From: Bacteroidales bacterium
Lineage (GTDB): Bacteria; Bacteroidota; Bacteroidia; Bacteroidales; UBA932
Length of the DNA: 44,003 bases
Direction of reading: 5' to 3'
NCBI GenBank assembly: GCA_017437755.1
Contig: JAFRXI010000014.1
Location: forward strand, 1 to 44,003
Shown here piece after piece: positions 15,249-24,020 of this stretch (within the stretch, counting starts at the first letter, position 1; every line of letters starts with the position of its first letter). The notes below the pieces were generated by a model. The model saw only the letters and a list, made by a program, of their open reading frames with translations. It made no database searches and was not told where the DNA came from. A program made the position numbers and the translations under genes.

Positions 15249-16325
15249 TTAAATCAATTGTCCTATAATGTCATCCGAGACAAAAAAACGGTCTTCGGGG
15301 ATCCTGATCCGGTCTCCTGTCCTTTGCAGGCAGCCTTCACGGAGCAGGAAATCCAGGACGGCAGTGCTGCAATTATCGTGCAACCATGCTCCGTCTGCCC
15401 CTTTGTCAGTGCGCAATGACAGCATAATCGTCTCCTCGGTGGCCTCCCTGGCCGAAAGGCACTCGCTTTCCGTATGATAATCAGGAACTTCCGATGTATT
15501 CCAGGAACGGACCTTACCATCGAAGGAATGAGCCGACGGGCCCAGTCCCACATAAGGGACCCTCTGCCAATATGCGGAATTATGGATGGATTCATGGCCC
15601 GGAAGGGCAAAGTTCGATATCTCGTAATGGCGGTACCCCTCCCTTGCCAGCGTATCGCAGAGGATGTCGTACTGGGAGCGGCAGTCTTCGTCGGAGGCTT
15701 CACGATAAAGCCCTTTGGAGGCCATTTCACACAGGGCGCTTCCCTCGTCTATCCCCAGCTGGTAACACGAAATATGCTCCGGACGGAAAGACAGGGCCTT
15801 TTCCACGGTCTCCCTCCAGGTGCCGGCGGTCAGGGACGATAATCCAAAGATGAGGTCCAGCGAAAGGTTGCTGACCCCTGCATCGCGGAGAATCCCTATC
15901 GCCCGGACCGCCCTTTGGGAATTGTGCCTCCGGTTCATCCAGCGGAGCAAGGGGTCGCTGAAAGACTGCACCCCCATGCTGACCCGGTTCACCCCGAGCG
16001 CGAGGAGCCCTTGTATGTACCGCTCCCCCTTTTCCACCACATCCTCCGGGTTGACCTCGATCGTAAACTCGCTGAAAGGACCGCCATGCCCTGCCTCGGC
16101 AAGCGTGGACAGCAAGTCCGCCACAATATCAAGAGGCAGCACCGACGGGGTGCCACCTCCTATGTAAAGTGTTGACGGATTGTCAGTTATCTCATCCTTC
16201 CTGCGCAGGGCCTCCCTTTTTACCGCATCGGCCCATCCGCTCACAAGGGAATCCTTGGCAATTTCCGAATAGAAACCGCAATAGGTGCAGAAACTCCTGC
16301 AGAACGGGACGTGGATGTAAATCAC
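15249..16325 (-). CDS. hemW: Radical SAM heme chaperone-like protein HemW (GTG start)
   Basis: Radical SAM protein of the coproporphyrinogen III oxidase-like family; HemW members bind heme and are thought to insert it into respiratory proteins. The cluster cysteines are C9, C13 and C16 (CRSFCTYCGF). Other blocks are TLYIGGGTPS, EVNPEDV, VSMGVQSF, SLDLIFGL and YEISNFALPG. The C-terminal domain is complete. The start is a GTG whose G is shared with the TAG stop of the upstream gene (TAGTG), so it depends on translational coupling. HemW rather than the oxygen-independent oxidase itself is favoured by the CxxxCxxCxF start and the short N-terminus. Confidence 0.9.
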   Translation of the reverse strand: MIYIHVPFCRSFCTYCGFYSEIAKDSLVSGWADAVKREALRRKDEITDNPSTLYIGGGTPSVLPLDIVADLLSTLAEAGHGGPFSEFTIEVNPEDVVEKGERYIQGLLALGVNRVSMGVQSFSDPLLRWMNRRHNSQRAVRAIGILRDAGVSNLSLDLIFGLSSLTAGTWRETVEKALSFRPEHISCYQLGIDEGSALCEMASKGLYREASDEDCRSQYDILCDTLAREGYRHYEISNFALPGHESIHNSAYWQRVPYVGLGPSAHSFDGKVRSWNTSEVPDYHTESECLSAREATEETIMLSLRTDKGADGAWLHDNCSTAVLDFLLREGCLQRTGDRIRIPEDRFFVSDDIIGQLI

Positions 16326-17239
16326 TAGCGGAGCAGGAGTTCGGCCTTTCCAAGAAGGCCCTTGACAGTATAGGCCTCTACCGAATATATGCCCTTTGTA
16401 TAGGAAGGTATGTCGTTGAGATAGATGCTCAGCTCCACTTCCTGTCCCTCGTAGTCCACCTCGCGGGAAGCCGAAGCCTGCATGGCCTGGCCCTGGCAGG
16501 TGAAATCCACCGAGTTGCCGTTGAGAAGCAGCACTCCCTCCGGGTCCTTCACCCGGATGTAGACCCTCACGGGGCCCTTCTCGGCAAGGGTGTTCTCAAC
16601 CAGCGACAGGGTGGTAAGCAGCCTGGTAACCCTGCTGCTGCGGTCGGTCACGCGGTCAGAGGCGTTGTAAGCCTCCATCCTTAGGCCCCGGGCCTTGAGG
16701 GTGGAGCCTGCTGCCACCTGGCCGGAAAGGGTTTCCACCTTCTGGGTGAGTTCCTCGTTGGCCCGGCGGCTGTCCTCGGCCTCGCGGCGGGCTGCGGCGG
16801 CATCGGCCGTGAGCCTCTTGTTCAGGGTGTTGAGGGAATCTATCTGGACGATATATCCTTTCATTATGGAACGGAGGGTTCCGAGTTCCTTCTCGTACTG
16901 GCGGATCTTGGCCCTGTTGGTGGCTTCCGTTTTCTGGAGCTTGTCTATGAGCAGGGCCACCTGCTCCCGGGAGGTGTCCAGCTGGTGGTTGATGCTCTCA
17001 TAGTCCGAGGTGAGGTTGGAGAAATCGCTCTGGAGGGCTATCATCTGCTCGGTAAGGTCGGCCTTTTCCGATTCAAGGTCGTTCACCAGCGAATTCTTCT
17101 GCGACCAGATATATGCAAGCGCACCTGCAAGCGCGACGGCGACTGCAAGCAGCACGAAAGTGGTGGTCCTGAGACCGGTGTTCTTCTGTTTCCTTTCCCG
17201 CTCCTCGCGGTCAAGTCTCTCAAGGGGATCTTCTGTCAT
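16325..17239 (-). CDS. Membrane-anchored coiled-coil protein
   Basis: A 304-residue protein of a type common in Bacteroidales, function unknown. A short cytoplasmic start (MTEDPLERLDREERERKQK) leads into one transmembrane helix (TTFVLLAVAVALAGALAYIW), then a long coiled coil (about residues 45-180, rich in E, K, Q, L), then a compact beta-rich C-terminal domain (about 205-304, VRVYIRVKDPEGVLL). The frame is open much further upstream, but the promoter lies there, so the ATG at 17239 is the start. First gene of the unit leading to hemW. Confidence 0.85.
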   Translation of the reverse strand: MTEDPLERLDREERERKQKNTGLRTTTFVLLAVAVALAGALAYIWSQKNSLVNDLESEKADLTEQMIALQSDFSNLTSDYESINHQLDTSREQVALLIDKLQKTEATNRAKIRQYEKELGTLRSIMKGYIVQIDSLNTLNKRLTADAAAARREAEDSRRANEELTQKVETLSGQVAAGSTLKARGLRMEAYNASDRVTDRSSRVTRLLTTLSLVENTLAEKGPVRVYIRVKDPEGVLLLNGNSVDFTCQGQAMQASASREVDYEGQEVELSIYLNDIPSYTKGIYSVEAYTVKGLLGKAELLLR

Positions 17240-17250
17240 GACAGTTCTGT

Positions 17251-17293
17251 TTTGATGTATGCAAATATAATATTTTACTATATTTGTGCCAAA
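17251..17293. promoter_or_regulatory. Interleaved divergent promoters
   Basis: Minus strand: TTTG at 17293-17290, 20-nt spacer, TATATTTG at 17269-17262, driving the coiled-coil gene. Plus strand: TTTG at 17251-17254, 24-nt spacer, TATATTTG at 17279-17286, driving the gene at 17303. Each -7 box lies between the two boxes of the opposing promoter, so the polymerases cannot occupy both at once. Confidence 0.6.
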
Positions 17294-17302
17294 AGTGATT
17301 GT

Positions 17303-17764
17303 ATGAGGTATTTTATAAGGGCACTGAAATATTTTATCTACGTGAGCGTCATCATGGTGCTGATCCTTCTGGCCCTGATGCTTCTGAAGGTGATAAGCAC
17401 CGATATCAACACGGTGTTCAGCCAGGGATGGAAGTCGGTGGGATGGATAGCCCTGATGTTCGCCGGAGTCAGCGCCGTTTACCCCAGTTTCGGCTATGGG
17501 AAACGTCATGCCGAGGTTCCGGGGCAGACCTCTGAAATCAGGGACGGCGTCATTGCTTTCATGAAATCACGCAACTATTCCCTTGAAACTGAGGACGGTG
17601 AAAACATGTCTTTCCGATCCGATTCCAAAGTCTTCCGGCTTTCCCGCACGTTCGAGGACAGGATAACCCTCACCCGGGAACTCGGCGGCTATTCGGTGGA
17701 AGGGCCGGCAAAGGACATCGTCCGGATTGCCTACGGACTTGGCGAATACCTGAAAAACGATTGA
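17303..17764 (+). CDS. Two-helix membrane protein, function unknown
   Basis: A 153-residue protein with two N-terminal transmembrane helices (YFIYVSVIMVLILLALMLL and SVGWIALMFAGVSAVYP) and a soluble C-terminal domain of about 90 residues with alternating beta and helix (EIRDGVIAFMKSRNYSLE, KVFRLSRTFEDRITLTREL). I do not recognise a named family. The ATG at 17303 is set by the promoter at 17279-17286. The DUF2007 gene follows after 3 nt. Confidence 0.8.
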   Translation: MRYFIRALKYFIYVSVIMVLILLALMLLKVISTDINTVFSQGWKSVGWIALMFAGVSAVYPSFGYGKRHAEVPGQTSEIRDGVIAFMKSRNYSLETEDGENMSFRSDSKVFRLSRTFEDRITLTRELGGYSVEGPAKDIVRIAYGLGEYLKND

Positions 17765-17767
17765 AAA

Positions 17768-17992
17768 ATGACTGACACCCGGAAATTCAAGACGGTGGCC
17801 ACTTTCCTGGAGCCAATGCAGGCCAGGCTCACCGCAGCCATGCTGAGCGACAACGGCGTCCCCGCCGGAGTCTTTGGCGCAGACTCGTCGTATCCCTCGA
17901 TCGGATATGCAAAAGGAATCGAGGTCAAGGTCAACGAAGACGACTACGACCTTGCAATGAGCATTCTGGCGGCTGCCGACAAGGCGGAATAG
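17768..17992 (+). CDS. DUF2007 family small protein
   Basis: Seventy-four residues, with the FKTVATFLEPMQARLTAAML start and KGIEVKVNEDDYDLAMSIL end typical of DUF2007 (putative signal-transducing proteins with a ferredoxin-like fold). No enzymatic residues are evident. It is co-directional with the preceding membrane protein and its 3' end overlaps the convergent DUF3109 gene by 49 nt. Confidence 0.85.
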   Translation: MTDTRKFKTVATFLEPMQARLTAAMLSDNGVPAGVFGADSSYPSIGYAKGIEVKVNEDDYDLAMSILAAADKAE

Positions 17993-18546
17993 AACTCCTC
18001 CCCGAAACGGCTCGTCAGTGGTTCCTTAAGGAACTCATATACACGTACTTTCTCCCTGCGGCCCTTCTCGAACGCATCCTTGCAGATGTGCCAGTGGTGC
18101 ACGTTCAGCGCCAAGCCGCCACCGGTGAGTTTCTTCACCCTTATGGGATACAGCCAGCAGGACGACGGCTTCCGGAAAGAACATTCTCCCGCAAAGAAAC
18201 ACTTCTCCATGGCGCACAGGCAGTTGCCCTCGCCGTCAAAATGGGCATAGGCGCATTCTTCCCTCCCGGGAACCACCGGGGTGACTATGTCGCCCTCGCG
18301 GTCGATCTCAAAGAATCCCTTTTCGTCGACGGTGCTGCGTCCGGCCTCCGTCATCAGTCCGGAGTAAACCGGATACCCTGCCTCGATGGGGTCAAGTTCG
18401 CTCTCATCGAGCGGTGCCCCGCTGTCGCCGATTATGCAGCAGCATCCCTTGCATTTCTGGTAATCACATGAGAACCAGTCAAATACCACATCCTCCGAAA
18501 CCAGGATGTCGCCAATCTGGATTATCGTCCCGAATTCCTTCTTCAT
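17944..18546 (-). CDS. DUF3109 family cysteine-rich protein
   Basis: A 200-residue cytoplasmic protein with a cysteine pattern suggesting a bound metal or iron-sulfur cluster: CDYQKCKGCCCIIGD near residues 27-41, CAYAHFDGEGNCLCAMEKC, and CSFRKPSSCWLYPIR. These blocks identify the DUF3109 family, widely conserved in Bacteroidota, biochemical role unknown. Its ATG overlaps the stop of the M16-like gene by 4 nt, so the pair is translationally coupled. Confidence 0.88.
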   Translation of the reverse strand: MKKEFGTIIQIGDILVSEDVVFDWFSCDYQKCKGCCCIIGDSGAPLDESELDPIEAGYPVYSGLMTEAGRSTVDEKGFFEIDREGDIVTPVVPGREECAYAHFDGEGNCLCAMEKCFFAGECSFRKPSSCWLYPIRVKKLTGGGLALNVHHWHICKDAFEKGRREKVRVYEFLKEPLTSRFGEEFYSALSAAARMLIARS

Positions 18547-21107
18547 TCTCCCTTCCTTACAATGTATTCCGCCTTCGCCCCGGAGGCCAAAGCCTTAAGC
18601 ATCAAGCAAATACGACCACTGTCAATGCCGGAGACCGTATTCTTGTACCCCGATACCAGGTCCTTGCCGCCCGAATACCTTGCAAGCACCGTTTCCGTTA
18701 TCCCCTCCGGAGTGGCAAGGGTGGAGGCCACGTTGCCGAGTACCATGGCCTTGTAGGCCTTGAGGTCAGCCTGCGGTATGCTCCGGATGGAGGCCGTACC
18801 CTTCAGGGCCCTGGCAACGGCAGTTGAAACGGCATCCATCGATGAAGGCCGTACGGAAAGGGGAAGGCCTTCCTCGGGACAGGGCCTGCAACTTATCCTT
18901 ACCGAAAGCCTCTCCTGCGGATACGGGGAATAATCCCAGTAAACGGCAGCCGATACTCCCAGGGGGCCGAGTTCGCATACCACTGCCTTCCTTATCACCT
19001 CCACGGCCATGGGGGCCGCATGGTAGTTGGCCGCGGTAAGCGGGATCTCGGCCGAAACCATCACCTCCAGGGCATCGGATCCGCCCTCTGCGGTAATGGA
19101 GGTGTTCCCCGCAACCGGGAGTTCGCCCGAATAGGACCGCTGGCGAGTGCTGCTTCCTCCGATGAAGCCACCTAAATATCTGGGCAACATCTTTTTAAGC
19201 ATCACGGCATCCAGGTCACCGGAAAGTACCAGCATCCCGCTTCCGCTCCTGGAAAACACATCCCCGAAATAATCCCATGCCTTGCGGTAAGTATCTTCCG
19301 ACAAAGAATCCGGATTCTTTACCGGGGACAGCAGGTAACCGGGGAACAACAGCGACAATACGGCATCTCCGGCTCCAGGCCCCCCGTCCAGCCGCAGAAG
19401 TTCGCTGCGACGGTAATAGTCAAAAGCCCCGGGGGATTCTTCCCTGGAGGAAGTGAGCGCAAGCAGGGAACTGAGCAGCAGGCGTATCTTTCCGGAAGGG
19501 GCCTCCCCCCTGATCCTCAGGTCGGTAGCCCCAACCTCGGGCCTCATGCTTATCCCGTTGGAACGCAGCATGTTACGGAATTCATGACCGCTCAGGCCGG
19601 ATATGTCGGAAAGGAGCAGCATGTCGGAGAAAAAGCCGGCCTCGCCCTCCTTAAGGCCCCGCACTGAAGAATACCCGCCGTCCACCAGGAGGGCATAGCT
19701 GAACATCCCGCTTCCGGGCACGTTCTTGAAAACCACCCTCATTCCGTTGGAGAAAGTCCACATCTCCCCTCCCGAAACGCTCTCAGGACGGGTTTGGGAA
19801 ATCTTTACGCGGCCATGCGGACCCGGCAGGGCCAGGGTGTCGCCCCTGCTCCAGACATAACCGGAAGCCGACGGGGTAGTATAACCAATAAGGTATGCCA
19901 GGTTGTAGTCGAACAGGGCCTGGTCGTCATCGAGGGAATCGGCCGCTGAACGGAACTGAACCGACGCGTTCCGGTTCTGGTCCAGGAGTGCGGAAGCGAT
20001 GTTGTTGAAAAGCCGGAGCTCGACGGAATCCGAAACCGCCTTGCGGTCGAACAGCTTGAGTTCCTCGGAAAAGGGAGCCAGCGACGAACCGTAAAGGAAC
20101 GACGATATGCAGCGTTCCACGAATTCGGAACTGCCCGGGGCTGCCGACGCCTTGAGGGCCATTGCCGGACGGATGACGTTCCTGGAATCCAGGAACTCGT
20201 CCTCGAACACCCCGTAAGTCTCTATGGTAGAAAGGGTTGTGGCAATCACTGACATCGCCTCGCCCTGATGGTCCAAGTCGGTATGGACAGTCACTGAAAA
20301 CTTCTCGTCCTGCGAGGTGGCGGAACTGCTCACATAGGAAAAGTCCACTCCCGCGCACGGCACTCCCTTCTCGCGGAGATTCCTGAGCAGCCTGCGGCGG
20401 AGGATGACATCAAACTCCCTCGCGAATATGTCCATTATCAGCGGCTGCGCGGTGGACATGCTCTCGCGAGGGGTACGCGGGAAAGCATATGTGACAGTGA
20501 CTCCGGCACGCCGGCCCGGGGACGGGAAAAGGCTGAAAACCGGTACCAGGGTCGGCTCCCAGATATAATTCGCCTCCGGGTTGGACTTGTACGACGGCTT
20601 TACGAGCATGGAGAAGAGCTCCATCTTGTGGATGACGGCGGAAGGGTCCACGTCGCCGGCGAGTATTATAGCCTGCCTGGAAGGGGACTCCCCCGCCAGG
20701 CTGAACGACAGCAGAAGGGTTGAATCCTGGACCGCCGTATCGTACACTGGAATATCCCTGAACCGGAATACCGTGGAGCCCTCGGCCTCGTAGCAGAGCC
20801 CCTCCGGGCCGTATCCCATACCGTTCCGTGAGAGGAATTCCCGGGGCGAGGTCCCTATGAATCCCGGAAGCGAATCCAGTTGTTTACGGGTTGAAGACGA
20901 AAGGATCTCGTCGCGCCGGACTATGGCCGCCTCGGCATACCCCTTCCTGGTCTCATCCTTTATCACATAATAGGTTACACCGCTTTTCAGGGTGCCGGAA
21001 AGTATCCTCGGATCCTTTGGAAGCGGAGGCAGTGCAACTGCTGGCATCATTCTTGAAAGTACCAGCAGGGAAACTGCAAAAAACGATATTAAACGCTTAA
21101 AATGCAT
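18543..21107 (-). CDS. M16 (insulinase)-like protein, zinc motif lost
   Basis: An 854-residue exported protein with a signal peptide (KRLISFFAVSLLVLSRMMPAVA). Two tandem M16-type halves are recognisable: the first from LSGTLKSGVTYYVIKDETRKG, the second from WTFSNGMRVVFKNVPGSG. In active M16 proteases an HxxEH zinc site follows each such start. Here the corresponding places read KQLDSLPGFIGTSPREF and KEGEAGFFSDMLLL, with no HxxEH anywhere. It is therefore probably a non-catalytic homologue acting as a scaffold or partner subunit. The start is the ATG at 21107; the upstream open stretch contains the promoter. Confidence 0.78.
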   Translation of the reverse strand: MHFKRLISFFAVSLLVLSRMMPAVALPPLPKDPRILSGTLKSGVTYYVIKDETRKGYAEAAIVRRDEILSSSTRKQLDSLPGFIGTSPREFLSRNGMGYGPEGLCYEAEGSTVFRFRDIPVYDTAVQDSTLLLSFSLAGESPSRQAIILAGDVDPSAVIHKMELFSMLVKPSYKSNPEANYIWEPTLVPVFSLFPSPGRRAGVTVTYAFPRTPRESMSTAQPLIMDIFAREFDVILRRRLLRNLREKGVPCAGVDFSYVSSSATSQDEKFSVTVHTDLDHQGEAMSVIATTLSTIETYGVFEDEFLDSRNVIRPAMALKASAAPGSSEFVERCISSFLYGSSLAPFSEELKLFDRKAVSDSVELRLFNNIASALLDQNRNASVQFRSAADSLDDDQALFDYNLAYLIGYTTPSASGYVWSRGDTLALPGPHGRVKISQTRPESVSGGEMWTFSNGMRVVFKNVPGSGMFSYALLVDGGYSSVRGLKEGEAGFFSDMLLLSDISGLSGHEFRNMLRSNGISMRPEVGATDLRIRGEAPSGKIRLLLSSLLALTSSREESPGAFDYYRRSELLRLDGGPGAGDAVLSLLFPGYLLSPVKNPDSLSEDTYRKAWDYFGDVFSRSGSGMLVLSGDLDAVMLKKMLPRYLGGFIGGSSTRQRSYSGELPVAGNTSITAEGGSDALEVMVSAEIPLTAANYHAAPMAVEVIRKAVVCELGPLGVSAAVYWDYSPYPQERLSVRISCRPCPEEGLPLSVRPSSMDAVSTAVARALKGTASIRSIPQADLKAYKAMVLGNVASTLATPEGITETVLARYSGGKDLVSGYKNTVSGIDSGRICLMLKALASGAKAEYIVRKGE

Positions 21108-21126
21108 TTTTAACCATAACCCGGGA

Positions 21127-21160
21127 CAAAAGTAAAACAAATATTTGCTATTTTTGCAAA
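21127..21160 (-). promoter_or_regulatory. Promoter of the M16-like gene
   Basis: Minus strand TTTG at 21160-21157, 22-nt spacer, TACTTTTG at 21134-21127, 19 nt before the ATG. On the opposite strand TATTTTTG at 21149-21156 could be the -7 box of the divergent TPR gene, with a leader of about 45 nt. Confidence 0.5.
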
Positions 21161-21204
21161 TAATGTGCTTGACAATTAGAATTAACGATTAAACTGAATA
21201 TACC

Positions 21205-22137
21205 ATGAAAAAAATCATCATTGCAGCAGCAGCCCTTCTGATGGGTGCAGCGGTCGTGTACGCACAGGACCTTTCCATGGCCACCGAAACCTACAACAAC
21301 GGCGTTACCACCCTTCAGGAAGGTAATAACGCCCAGGCACTCGCCCTGTTCAAGGAAGCCCTTTCCCTTGGCGAAGCCTGCGGTGAAGAAGGAGCGGAAC
21401 TCGTGACCAACTGCAAGAATGTGATTCCGGGTCTTATCCTTTCAGTGGCCAAGGGTCACATCAATGCCGAGGAATTCGATGAGGCAATCGCCTGCCTGGA
21501 AGAGGCAGCCGCAAAGGCCAAGGAGTATAATGTGGAAGGTGTGGCAGAGGAAGCCCTCTCGCTTGTAAACACCGCCAATTACCGCAAGGGCGCAGCCCTC
21601 ATGAAGGCAAAGGACATGGCAGGTGCTGCCGAGACCCTCAAGAAAGTGGTCGCAGTGGAGCCCGATAACGCCAATGCCCAGCTCTACCTCGGACAGGCCC
21701 TCCTCGCAACCGGCCAGACCGACGCCGCCATAGAGACACTCAAGACAGCAGCCGGACTCGGCAAGGAAGCCCAGGCCAACAAGATACTCGGCAACATCTT
21801 CCTCAAGAAGGGAATGGCCCTCCTGAAGGCAGGCAAGAACGCTGAGTGCATCGAGGCCCTCAACGAGGCCAACACCTACACCGAGAACGCTTCCGCCTAC
21901 AGGCTCATCGCCAGCGCCAACTCCAAGCTCGGAAAGACCGCAAGCGCCATCGAGGCCTACAAGAAGTACCTGGAGCTTGATCCCGGTGCCAAGGATGCCT
22001 CCGGCGTGAAGCTCACCATCGCGGCATCCGCCCAGAAAGCCGGCGACAAGGCCACGGCCAAGGAGTACTACAAGATGCTCGTGGACGATCCCCAGTACGG
22101 CGCAACCGCAAAGCAGCAGCTTGAGGTTCTCAAATAA
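21205..22137 (+). CDS. Exported TPR-repeat protein
   Basis: A 310-residue protein with a signal peptide (MKKIIIAAAALLMGAAVVYA) and several tetratricopeptide repeats: clear units around YNNGVTTLQEGNNAQALALFKEAL, AETLKKVVAVEPDNANAQLYLGQAL, and SAIEAYKKYLELDPGAK. TPRs bind proteins, so a periplasmic adaptor role is likely; the partner is unknown. Its stop overlaps the start of the U32 gene (TAATG). Confidence 0.85.
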   Translation: MKKIIIAAAALLMGAAVVYAQDLSMATETYNNGVTTLQEGNNAQALALFKEALSLGEACGEEGAELVTNCKNVIPGLILSVAKGHINAEEFDEAIACLEEAAAKAKEYNVEGVAEEALSLVNTANYRKGAALMKAKDMAGAAETLKKVVAVEPDNANAQLYLGQALLATGQTDAAIETLKTAAGLGKEAQANKILGNIFLKKGMALLKAGKNAECIEALNEANTYTENASAYRLIASANSKLGKTASAIEAYKKYLELDPGAKDASGVKLTIAASAQKAGDKATAKEYYKMLVDDPQYGATAKQQLEVLK

Positions 22138-24020
22138 TGACGGAACTCGAACTCCTTGCCCCCGCAAGGAATGCGGAAATCGGCATCGCGGCAGTTGACT
22201 GCGGTGCCGATGCCGTGTATATTGCAGGGCCAGGATTCGGAGCCAGGCAGGATGCCGGCAATTCCGTGGAGGATATCCGGAGGCTGTGCACCTACGCACA
22301 CCGGTTCGGGGTGAGGATCCTGGCTACCGTCAATACCATTATATATGAAAGCGAACTGCCTGAAGTAAGGGAACTTATCAGGCTGCTTGCCGATGCCGGT
22401 GCCGACGCCCTGATCGTTCAGGACCCGGCCATAATAACCCTGGCGGGTGAAGAAGGGATCGGCATCCCGCTCCATGCCTCCACCCAGTGTGCTATCAGGA
22501 CACCGGAAAAGGCAGCCTTCCTCGAGGGACTGGGCTTTTCAAGGCTCGTACTGGAAAGGCAACTCTCGCTGGAGGAAATCAAAGCCATAAGGCAGGCAGT
22601 AACTGCAGAACTGGAAGCATTTGTCCACGGGGCCCTCTGCGTATGCTACAGCGGAGAGTGCTACCTGTCAGAGTTCCTGTCCGGCAGGAGTGCCAACCGA
22701 GGCGCCTGCATCCAGGCCTGCCGCTCGCTATACGACCTGGCGGACGGTGACGGAAGGGTCCTGGTAAAGGACAAGGCCCTTCTCTCGCTCAAGGATTTCA
22801 ACCTCCTGGACAGGGTACGTGACCTTGCCCTCAGCGGGGTATCGTCTTTCAAGATAGAGGGCCGGCTCAAGAACGCATCATACGTAAAGAACACCGTCAG
22901 AAGTTATTCCGATGCCCTTGACGCACTGATTGCTGCCAACCCCGGACGCTGGAGGAGGGCCTCGTGGGGAAAGGTTTCCGGAGGCTTTGTCCCAGACCTC
23001 GAGAAAACCTTCAACCGCGGATATACCCCTCTGTTCATCGACGGGGAGCGGGGAAAATGGTCGTCGATGGACGCGCCAAAGTCCATGGGAGAGGAAATCG
23101 GCCGGGTGCAGGACATACGGAGGAAGGGGGCTTCCGTCAGGATCGCCGTGGCCCTGGACGACGGCGGGACAACCCTCTCTAACGGCGACGGATTTGCGGT
23201 AATCTCCCGAAGCGGCGGCATCATCGGTTTCAGGGGCGACGTCTGCGAGGGGAACACCATAACCTGCAAGGCCCCGGAAGGGATTTCCGCAGGAGACAGG
23301 ATCTTCCGTAACCTCGACTCCGCTTTTGAAAGGGAGTTGGAAAGCCGTACCCCAGCAAGGCATATCAGGGCCTCCATAAACGTAATCCCGCGGCCGGAAG
23401 GATATGAAGCCACGGCCGAAACGGAAGACGGAAGGTCGGAAAAGGTTTTCCTCAGGGCCGGGGACGACATTGCCAGAGACCCCGCCAGGATGCTTTCATC
23501 GGTCAGGGAACAGCTTTCCAAACGCTCCGGCATATACTCTTTCTCCGCATCGGTTCCGGATACCGCGGACTTCCCCGTCCCCTTCCTGACGGCCGCCCGG
23601 GTGAATTCCGCCCGACGGGACCTCGCAAGCAGGCTGGATTCCGTTCCCTGCAGGATGATCCCCATGCCTCCGTTATCTTCCAAAGAGCCGTCAAGGTGTA
23701 AGGAATCAATCACTTACAAGGACAACACAGCCAATTCAATGAGTGAGGCCATCTATCGGGGCGCCGGGGCGACCAGGGTGGAACCCGCCTATGAGATTTC
23801 CCACGACGTGGATGCCGAACTGATGCGCACCCGATACTGCATCAGGCATGAACTTGGATTGTGCGCAAAGTATCAGGGCGCAAAGCCCCCCAGGGAACTG
23901 TTCCTCCTCAACAACGGACGCCGCCTTGCCCTCGGATTTGACTGCGTCCGATGCGAAATGACCGTCAAATCAGCTCCAGCACAAGGTCCACGTCCCCAAA
24001 ATGGCCGGTCTGGCCGTTGA
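22137..24020 (+). CDS. U32 family protein (RlhA/TrhP-like hydroxylation family)
   Basis: A 627-residue member of the former peptidase U32 family. The barrel has ELLAPARNAEIG at the start, GADAVYI, STQCAIRTPE, LERQLSLEEI, the FVHGALCVCYSGECYLSEF block, and the cysteines of NRGACIQACRS. The second half matches the DUF3656-type accessory region. Family members are prephenate-dependent RNA hydroxylases (RlhA on 23S rRNA, TrhP on tRNA U34), so an RNA modification role is more likely than proteolysis; which RNA is not decided here. C-terminal cysteines (LGLCAKYQ, FDCVRCEM) may ligate a cluster. Its end overlaps the convergent gene by 56 nt. Confidence 0.87.
   Translation: MTELELLAPARNAEIGIAAVDCGADAVYIAGPGFGARQDAGNSVEDIRRLCTYAHRFGVRILATVNTIIYESELPEVRELIRLLADAGADALIVQDPAIITLAGEEGIGIPLHASTQCAIRTPEKAAFLEGLGFSRLVLERQLSLEEIKAIRQAVTAELEAFVHGALCVCYSGECYLSEFLSGRSANRGACIQACRSLYDLADGDGRVLVKDKALLSLKDFNLLDRVRDLALSGVSSFKIEGRLKNASYVKNTVRSYSDALDALIAANPGRWRRASWGKVSGGFVPDLEKTFNRGYTPLFIDGERGKWSSMDAPKSMGEEIGRVQDIRRKGASVRIAVALDDGGTTLSNGDGFAVISRSGGIIGFRGDVCEGNTITCKAPEGISAGDRIFRNLDSAFERELESRTPARHIRASINVIPRPEGYEATAETEDGRSEKVFLRAGDDIARDPARMLSSVREQLSKRSGIYSFSASVPDTADFPVPFLTAARVNSARRDLASRLDSVPCRMIPMPPLSSKEPSRCKESITYKDNTANSMSEAIYRGAGATRVEPAYEISHDVDAELMRTRYCIRHELGLCAKYQGAKPPRELFLLNNGRRLALGFDCVRCEMTVKSAPAQGPRPQNGRSGR

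Noticed and set aside
21168-21173. TTGACA-like sigma-70 -35 box upstream of the TPR gene
   Set aside because: Bacteroidota promoters use TTTG/TAnnTTTG, and there is no TATAAT at the right spacing; the TATTTTTG at 21149-21156 is the better candidate.
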